This document shows positions 56,374 to 64,000 of a stretch of DNA of 64,000 nt, one piece after another. The DNA is taken from contig CP119643.1 of the NCBI GenBank assembly GCA_030078075.1, positions 826,501 through 890,500 of the forward strand, in the 5' to 3' direction. The stretch is from Crithidia sp. LVH-60A. Lineage: Eukaryota; Euglenozoa; Kinetoplastea; Trypanosomatida; Trypanosomatidae. Each line of letters opens with the position of its first letter. The first letter of the stretch is position 1. The translations under genes were made by a program, and so were the position numbers. The notes under the pieces were generated by a model. That model was not told the origin of the DNA, did no database searches, and saw only the letters and a program-made list of their open reading frames with translations.

Positions 56374-57311
56374 GTGCAAGAAAATATAGTTATTGTTGTG
56401 TTGATGCATTAGAGTCTGACGGCTGCTCGGGAAAATAAGATTATATTTTTTTCTTGGTGTATAGCAGCCAGACATCGAAGGTATTCGATGTTATTATTTT
56501 TTTTTCTTCTAAAGCTGCTTGTCGGAGGCTGCAGAAAGCCATGAAAAAAAAAAATGATTAGATGAGCACCTGCCATCAAGACATGCGCTGTTTTGCTTTT
56601 ACTTAAATGTCAGTTCAGGCGTGCTTTTGTTCTAGCCTCCAACTTTTTTTTCTTTTTGTCATAGATGCACATTTTTCTTTCCTTTTTTTCGATCGCTCTT
56701 CTGAGAGGGCGTCATTCGCTAAAGTCATCTTAGAGCCACTTGTTTTTCAACACTACCTAGAGCCTTTCATTTTCTGCAGCCGAATCCATTAGAAGCTTAT
56801 TGACGTAGGTGACACGCGTACACAACTAGAAAAATAATAATAATGATAATAAAAGATATGTTGGATGCTTTGCGAGACAATGAAGCGACAATTACCTCGG
56901 TGCTTTGGTTGGGAGTTACGCATGCTAATTTGCAAGCGAATGTGCATTAGTACATTCGGACTTTCGTGGCACAGCACTAATAATGTCAAGAATTCTAAAG
57001 CTGCTTTACAATTTGGTGTGCAAGCCTTTTTTCTTAGGCTGGCTTGCTTTCTTTTTTTTCCTTTTCCGGAAATTACACGCATGACCTTCCTCACATTTGT
57101 GACATTCCCTCCTCTTCTCATCCACAATTTTCTCTTGCACCTACAACTGTTTCTGTCCCTTTGTTCAGAATGAGGAGGCGATACGTCGGAGACACCAAGT
57201 AGATCGGGCAAACTCATTCAGTTCGTTGTGTCTGAGGTACATTCCTTGCTGCTCATATTCTCCTTCATTCACATTATTGCACGTCTTAGTGGCAGCAAAT
57301 AAATAAAGAAA
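56374..57311. other. Intergenic spacer
   Basis: No supported gene. A plus-strand pyrimidine tract (about 57,090-57,165) precedes the next ATG and is a plausible trans-splicing signal. Confidence 0.55.
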
Positions 57312-58289
57312 ATGAGCGTTACAAACTATACGGTTAAGTACGGCGAGCTGGATGGGCTTTTTAGAAAGTACTGTGAGAAGAAACGGACGGAGTCGAAGTC
57401 CCTTCACAAGCAGCTGGAGGAAGAAGTTGCGACAAATGTGGAGCTGAGAAAGTACATTGCGATTCTCGAAGCGAAGCTTGCAAGTGGCCAAGACGCGTTA
57501 GCACAGCTGGAGCGCAGATTCCGGGATGCGATGACCCATGCCGATGCATCTGTGAATGAGCGTGATTGTCAGCTACGCAAAATGACCTCTGATCTTGCGG
57601 CTCGGGTCCGGCTTGTTGAGCAACGAGAAAGGGATTGCGCGGAGCGCACAGCTGCTCTCCAGCACCGCGAGGAGCAGTTTCGGCTGCATTTCAGTAGCTT
57701 CGAAGGGACCAGGGATGAATTCGAGACTGCTGCTTCGGCTTTTCGCCGCGCGATGAGAGCGGAACTAGAGCACACAGAAGAAGCGGCTGACATGGCTATT
57801 GACTGCCTCTGTGAGATCAAGAGAAAGGATGAGGACTTGATGGACAAGGAGCAGGAGCTGGAGCTCGAAGCGCATCTGTTGCACAACAGGATGGTGCTCG
57901 AGCTAGAAGAGTCCAGCCATCGCGATAAGGTTTGCGGCTTTGAGTTCCAGGAGCGCAGCTCTCTTGTTGCTGCCTTTCTCCACGAGCACAATATGCATCT
58001 GAAAAATCTTCTGTCGAGCCACAGGGAGAAGGAGTTCAAACTTTTAACGACAACTGACCTGCTGCAACTACACGAAGTCGAGTTCTCGTCACGCGTGCGG
58101 AAGGAGCGCGATCTCTGCCAGCAGGAGCGTTTAAAGGCGGAACTTATGCGCGACACGTTTATTCTCGAGTGCAAGAGAGTACTTTCTGACGTGAGCGAAG
58201 TTTTGGACTCCATTTCAGAAAGGGAAGTGGCCAGCCTGCGGTTGAATTTGGAGTCCAAACTGCAGGCAATGCTAGATGCACCTACCTAA
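57312..58289 (+). CDS. Coiled-coil protein, 325 residues
   Basis: The start is the ATG at 57312 (MSVTNYTVKYGELDGLFRKY), and the frame is intact to TAA. Apart from the first 15 residues it is charged helix with several coiled-coil blocks (KSLHKQLEEEVATNVELRKY, DEDLMDKEQELELEAHLL) and a Cys/His/Phe-containing middle. No recognised domain. It is the second of two consecutive coiled-coil genes on this strand and shares no obvious sequence with the first. Confidence 0.72.
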   Translation: MSVTNYTVKYGELDGLFRKYCEKKRTESKSLHKQLEEEVATNVELRKYIAILEAKLASGQDALAQLERRFRDAMTHADASVNERDCQLRKMTSDLAARVRLVEQRERDCAERTAALQHREEQFRLHFSSFEGTRDEFETAASAFRRAMRAELEHTEEAADMAIDCLCEIKRKDEDLMDKEQELELEAHLLHNRMVLELEESSHRDKVCGFEFQERSSLVAAFLHEHNMHLKNLLSSHREKEFKLLTTTDLLQLHEVEFSSRVRKERDLCQQERLKAELMRDTFILECKRVLSDVSEVLDSISEREVASLRLNLESKLQAMLDAPT

Positions 58290-59087
58290 ACCCGCGTGAT
58301 GTAGCCGGTCGTCGAAAGAGACTCATTGGAAGCGTAGAGAACGTTTCTGAAAAGAATAAAAGCACACGTGTAGGCTGAAAATGTGTTTTTATCTTGTCTG
58401 TTGTTGTTGTTGCCCTAGTAGATCTTTTCCTTTAAATGAAGCACAACAAACCTGTTTTGCCTTCTGGTGGCTGCTCAAAGTGCTCACATCTCATTCTTTT
58501 TTTTTGTACTTCACTGTCTTTTTTTTCTTCTGGCTGTTTATTGTTTTGCCTGTACACTTCGAGCTTTTTCTCTTTCTCTCTTCTTCTTTTCCTGCTTTAC
58601 AGCCACCCTGGAAAAAAAAAAACCTTAACGTACAAGTTACGCCTTTTGTTGTCACCTGCTACCACTAGGCAGAGAGCCTTCCAGCCGCGCAAAATACTTT
58701 CCTTCTTGATGGAAACTGAAGCAGGCATCTGCGGTTTGCGGTCTTCGGGAACTGCACGCACCGTCTTCTGTGCCGCGGTTATTTTCTCTGGTCATTTGCA
58801 GATTCGTTGCATTAGGAGAAACAAAAAACGGGAGAAACCGATGCTTTTGACTTCCTATTCACGTTTTTCCCTCTTTTTTCTTTACTCCCTTTTCACTGCG
58901 TGCCTCACGTAAACTCCCTTTTTTTTTGCATAAATTTTCTCAAAGGATTTTGGTGCCGCTCACCACGACTCAAGGTGTCGATTCCTTTTTGGGCATCGCT
59001 CAAGATAGAAATTCTTAGCAATCCCTTATTTTTAAGTACCATTGCTCAAGCTTTGCCTTCCGAAATCAAGTTTCAGTGAGCGAGGTG
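58290..59087. other. Intergenic spacer
   Basis: No supported gene. Plus-strand T-rich tracts at 58,495-58,600 and 58,915-58,930 fit trans-splicing signals of the next gene. Confidence 0.55.
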
Positions 59088-60354
<1,267 letters not shown>

Positions 60355-60660
60355 CTCAAAGGCAATAGTCACTTGCCAGCTCTCCATTTTTCACAATATG
60401 GAATGACTCTGTCTTTCCGTTGTTTAGCAACCGTTTTAGTTTCACGATGGCGACAGCTGAAAAGCTGCAGAGTGGCATGCTTGAGGAAGCGTTGAACTCG
60501 TGTTTCTTTGAGTGTCCCGTGAGGGAGCACTGTGTCGCTCTGCCATGTCGGCGAACATCGCTTTCTCACCCTCTTCTTCCTTTTCATCATGTGGTGTGGG
60601 TGTGTATGCGTCGCGGGTGAACGATCGGCGAAAAGTGAGAAAACAAGCAAAACGCAGCAG
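60355..60660. other. Intergenic spacer
   Basis: It contains a weak small frame (listed separately) and a strong pyrimidine tract at about 60,555-60,590 that is a plausible splice signal for the gene starting at 60,661. Confidence 0.5.
60447..60620 (+). CDS. Possible 57-residue ORF of doubtful status
   Basis: The ATG at 60447 opens MATAEKLQSGMLEEALNSCF, which has coding-like codon use for about 30 residues and then runs into the Ser/Leu/His-rich translation of the next gene's pyrimidine tract. It could be a fragment displaced by the misassembly just upstream, an upstream ORF, or chance. I do not recognise it. Confidence 0.2.
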   Translation: MATAEKLQSGMLEEALNSCFFECPVREHCVALPCRRTSLSHPLLPFHHVVWVCMRRG

Positions 60661-61537
60661 ATGTCTTCTCTTCTCACCGGCGCTTTAGCTTACGGGAGCA
60701 GCGTGGCTACCGTGTTCGCGCTCTATCCGTACCGCGATCTCGTCAAGTCGTTTGACATGCAACGGTTGCCAAAGATGGGCGAGATGGGCGACTTTTTGCA
60801 TAAAGCGCTACAAAGGCATGCTGAGCACGCCGTCCCAGCCCTTGTTGCTGGGCTCCCCGCAGGCGGCGCTCTACCTTGGCTACGTTCTTGGCTCCGGTGG
60901 GGCCAGCGGCGCGGTTTTGGGCGGCTTTCTCTTCGGCTACACCAAGGTTTTTGTCGGCACCGTGGCGTATCGCATGAACGGTGGTGGCCTTCGCTACAGC
61001 AAGCTAGAGCAGCGAGGCTACTCGGGAGTGCTGGACTGCATTGCTTCCAGCGCAAAGCACTTCGGCGTGCTGTCTTTCTTTCCAGGCGCCTTGGCGGCCT
61101 CGATTGTCGGTGTCCTCTGGTACGGCATCTCCCTCGCAGTTCTCCAGCAGAGCTACAGCCGCTCCTTTGGCGAGGACGTCTGGAACGCGATTCGCATCCA
61201 CGCCCTCATGACATTTTTAACGGCGCCTGTGCGCAACTCCATGCGCTCCGCCATGCAACACAGCGAGCGCTCTGGTGGTCTGCGCACCTTCCGCGAGTAC
61301 GTGGCTGCCGAGACCGCGGTGTTTCGCGAGGCGGGTGGCATTTTCCGCAACGCCGCGCGCGGCGAGGGGATTCGCTTCTTCCTCAACGGTGTGCTGCGAA
61401 CCACCTTCAAGAGCTCGGTGCCTTTTGCCGTCACCTACGGGCTATTCAAGGCGGTCGGCGGGTCCATCGGGTATCCATCGGGCGGCGGCAGCCATCGCGG
61501 TGGTCACACCGGCCGCCACTTTGCTCGCCGCTACTAG
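60661..61537 (+). CDS. Multi-pass membrane protein with mitochondrial-carrier-like C-terminus (one frameshift)
   Basis: The start is the ATG at 60661 (MSSLLTGALAYGSSVATVFA), just after a splice-like pyrimidine tract. Removing one base from the AAA at 60812-60814 joins FLHKALQ to GMLSTPSQPLLLG, giving about 291 residues. Glycine-rich hydrophobic segments (YLGYVLGSGGASGAVLGGFL, LAASIVGVLWYGISLAVL) are followed by RGEGIRFFLNGVLRTTFKSS and VPFAVTYGLFKAV. That last part resembles the third-repeat end of mitochondrial carriers, where EG...FF.G is followed by a membrane helix. The rest does not show three clear carrier repeats or PX[DE]XX[KR] signatures, so a divergent carrier-like or other inner-membrane protein is the most I can say. 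Confidence 0.6.
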
Positions 61538-62164
61538 CGTTGCCCCTGCATTGTTGTGCTACTCAATTTGTACAACATCTCTTTACATTTTTTTTTTTGT
61601 TTGGCCGCTGCGAGTTTGCTGGTCCCTCTTTGTTTTCCTTGCCTGCGGCCTTGCTTGCTCTCGGGAGGCGTTCTTTTGTGAACTACTTTGGGAACGGCAG
61701 CGCAGCGCCATTTCGCTTTCAAGCTACTATTTCTTCCTCCGTCTCTGAGCGCAAAACAGCGACACGTTGAGAAAAAGCGGAGCTACAGCTTTTCTAATCT
61801 CGTTGAGGAACATACATTCCAGATCCGCCTGGTCAAGCCAAAGGAAGAGAGGCTTGATGCTTCTCGATCACCGGCCTCGGCAGTTACCGTCATGTTTTAA
61901 TTGAGAGAGTTTCGCGCGCACGGATCGCTTCACTGTCGTCTAACTCATTCTCTCACCGTCACTTCGCATTTTTCTTTCTCCCCCCTCTTTTCTCCCACAT
62001 ACTCTAAAAAAAACAACTTCTGACTTGGTCGTGGACAAAAGTAGTAAGTAATCGTAAAAGACGAAAAGCACACGCACCCTGTCCTTCTTTGACATATAGG
62101 CTTCCGCACAGACACACACAAAAAAACAAAGCAACTACAATCTTCAACGCAGTACAATACCAAG
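61538..62164. other. Intergenic spacer
   Basis: No supported gene. C/T tracts at about 61,945-62,000 fit a splice signal for the next gene. Confidence 0.55.
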
Positions 62165-62524
62165 ATGCTGCGCCGGTCGTTGCTTCGCTGCCAGGTGAAC
62201 CGTGCTCCGGCTCGTCCGGGCCCCACGCTCTATGGCTGGGGCCGCACGGAGCAGAAGCGCCGCCTGGAGTACGAAACGACGGAGTCCAAGTACCACAAGC
62301 GTGACTTCAACAAGACGTGGGATGTCGCCGGCGTTGAGCAGCGCTACTCGGACTTCATGCAGGTGCGCACCTACTTCTCCCTCGGCTCGCGCTGGGGCAC
62401 CTGGCTGTACAACCTGATGCAGTTCTACGTGCTGTCCATGTTCCCGCTCTTCGCCTTCATGCACTTCATCCACAAGGCTATCGAGCGCTACGACGATAGC
62501 ATCCGTCTGGCGGCATGGTGGTAA
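62165..62524 (+). CDS. Small mitochondrial single-span membrane protein
   Basis: The start is the ATG at 62165 (MLRRSLLRCQVNRAPARPGP). The first 25 residues are Arg-rich without acids, a probable mitochondrial presequence. A single hydrophobic segment (LMQFYVLSMFPLFAFMHFIH, about 83-102) is followed by a short charged tail ending in AAWW. Size (119 residues), targeting and one span are typical of small accessory subunits of respiratory complexes or ATP synthase in kinetoplastids, but the specific complex is not identifiable by eye. The frame is intact. Confidence 0.7.
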   Translation: MLRRSLLRCQVNRAPARPGPTLYGWGRTEQKRRLEYETTESKYHKRDFNKTWDVAGVEQRYSDFMQVRTYFSLGSRWGTWLYNLMQFYVLSMFPLFAFMHFIHKAIERYDDSIRLAAWW

Positions 62525-63397
62525 GTGCACCTGCACCAGATGATGGTGGTGGTGATGATGGTCGTTTTCAGAAAACGCCGTCCCTCGTGTGTGTGTTTTT
62601 TCCCCTTGTTGTTGCCCCTTTATGATTTACATAGGTTCGAGCTTTCGGCGAAGTTTGTGACGCGATACACGGAAGTGTACGTTCACGTTTCTCCCTAAAA
62701 AGGCAATCTCCCTCCAAGTCTCACGGTTTTTTGTCTTTTTTTTTGTTCCTTCTTAGCACTTAGTCTTCTTTCTTTGTTCACTCCCTGTAGTTAGGAAACG
62801 TCTTCATGAGACTCTAATGAGAAAAGAAAAAGAGAAATAAGTTTAGTTGCAAGCGTGTTGCCTGGAAGTAGGCTGCCGAAGGAGTGAGGGGCAGTGACGA
62901 GTGTATCGTGAAAAGGCTCACACAAGTATATCCGCTGCAGCGGCTGTTTTCCCTCCCTTCACTCCATCCCGGCCCCTTTCTCGCAAACATCGTTTGAAGT
63001 CGAAAGCAGGCTGACAGATTCCAATCGGCGATACATGAATCTTAACGATACCTCGTGTTGTTTTGGACTCCGCTGCTACTGCAGTGCGGTGAGTTTTTTG
63101 AGCGCGGCTCTATCCCGCCACCCTCACAAGCGGTCGCCCCTGTCTCTTCATTATTTGCTTTGCAGGAGGCTTCTTTTTTCCCACTTCCTCCTCTTTGTCC
63201 ACATGTTCAGTCTCTCTTCCCTCGGTTTTATGCTTCTCGGTCCCACCAACCTCACACGAACGCAGCACTTCAGTAAACTTTGACTGGCAGACGCGTCCAG
63301 TCTTTCTCAAACACACACGCACATTGAGGCTGCAGTAACGCCGATTTACACCCAGACACACACATATATATATTAGAATCTTTTCGAGAAGGGCCAC
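62525..63397. other. Intergenic spacer
   Basis: No supported gene. It contains mixed pyrimidine tracts and a short TA run (about 63363-63372) just upstream of the ARL2 ATG. Confidence 0.55.
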
Positions 63398-63959
63398 ATG
63401 GGACTTCTTTCCATCATCAAGAAGACGAAGCGGAAGGAGCGCGAGATGCGCATCCTCATGCTTGGCCTCGACAATGCCGGCAAGACGACCTGCGTCAAGA
63501 AAGTTCTGTGGCAAGGATACGAGCTCCATTAGCCCAACTCTGGGGTTTCAAATCACCGCCTTCACTTTCCGTGATTGCACCCTCAACGTGTGGGACGTGG
63601 GCGGTCAGCAGAGCCTGCGCAGCTACTGGCGCAACTACTTCGAAAGCACTGATGGGCTGATTTGGGTGGTGGACAGCAACGATGTGGAGCGGCTGGAGAT
63701 GTGCAGAGAGGAGCTGCATGCCCTGCTGCAGGAGGAGCGGCTGGCCGGTGCGAGCCTGCTGGTCTTTCTCAACAAAATCGACATCCCCACCGCCCGCTCA
63801 CCGCAGGAGATTGCGGAGATACTAGACGTCGACACGATTCGGCAGGGCAAGCGCCACGTCCACCTCTGTGCCTGCAGTGCGCGAACGGGGGAGGGGCTGC
63901 TGGAAGGGATCTCGTGGATGGTCGACGACGTCTCGGAGCGGATGTACTACTCTGCGTAG
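63398..63959 (+). CDS. ARL2: ADP-ribosylation factor-like protein 2 (one frameshift)
   Basis: The start is the ATG at 63398 ([20 protein letters not shown]). Removing one base from the AAA at 63500-63502 joins TTCVKK to [15 protein letters not shown], giving 186 residues, the normal ARL2 length. G-motifs are complete: GLDNAGKT (G1), SPTLGF (G2), [19 protein letters not shown] (G3), NKID (G4, where most family members have NKQD) and CSARTG (G5). Gly2 is present, although ARL2 is generally not myristoylated. ARL2 works with tubulin cofactor D in tubulin heterodimer biogenesis. The sequence is closer to ARL2 than to ARF1 or ARL3 because of MGLL at the N-terminus, [20 protein letters not shown] and [13 protein letters not shown]. 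Confidence 0.93.
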
Positions 63960-64000
63960 CGTCAACGCGGCACTGTTTAGTTTCCCCTGGTCTGCTAAGT

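Overview
This is nuclear DNA of a trypanosomatid (kinetoplastid) protozoan. Genes are intron-free and lie head-to-tail on one strand for about 51 kb, then all switch to the other strand. Spacers are 0.3 to 2.8 kb long and are pyrimidine-rich on the coding strand, as expected for spliced-leader trans-splicing. There are no operon-style gene overlaps. Several products (SPT2, 3-ketodihydrosphingosine reductase, COPI-associated proteins, kish, eL30, ARL2) are eukaryotic housekeeping proteins. The genus cannot be fixed from sequence alone.

Layout. From 1 to 51,688 every gene is on the minus strand, so transcription runs leftward from about 52 kb. In transcription order these are: an FCP1-like phosphatase; a ~2,500-residue CEP290-like coiled-coil protein; kish; an unrecognised ~264-residue protein; a CCCH finger/J-like/zinc-knuckle protein; ribosomal protein eL30; a large unrecognised protein; a PH-ArfGAP protein; a fragment of a small membrane protein; two tandem alpha/beta hydrolases; two tandem COPI-associated membrane proteins; a very large mitochondrial protein joining a Pro/Ala/Lys repeat to a degenerate trifunctional-enzyme alpha region; a FAM13-like protein; an ankyrin protein; serine palmitoyltransferase 2; 3-ketodihydrosphingosine reductase; and a partial gene at the edge. 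A gene-free divergent switch (51,689-53,792) is the likely start region for both transcription units. From 53,793 to 63,959 all genes are on the plus strand: two coiled-coil proteins, an unrecognised protein interrupted by corrupt sequence, a membrane protein with a carrier-like end, a small mitochondrial membrane protein and the GTPase ARL2.

How genes work together. SPT2 and 3-ketodihydrosphingosine reductase catalyse steps 1 and 2 of sphingoid-base synthesis and are neighbours. PH-ArfGAP, kish and the COPI-associated pair all point to Golgi/vesicle traffic. CEP290-like, two other coiled-coil proteins and ARL2 point to cytoskeleton or flagellum. In trypanosomatids shared transcription does not itself imply shared function.

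Sequence quality. Thirteen genes are split between frames, and most splits are repaired by removing one base from a short homopolymer. Two zones (about 26.16-27.30 kb and 59.88-60.31 kb) are runs of expanded homopolymers that look like corrupt consensus. I therefore give merged coordinates for frameshifted genes and read the breaks as probable sequence errors, not pseudogenes.
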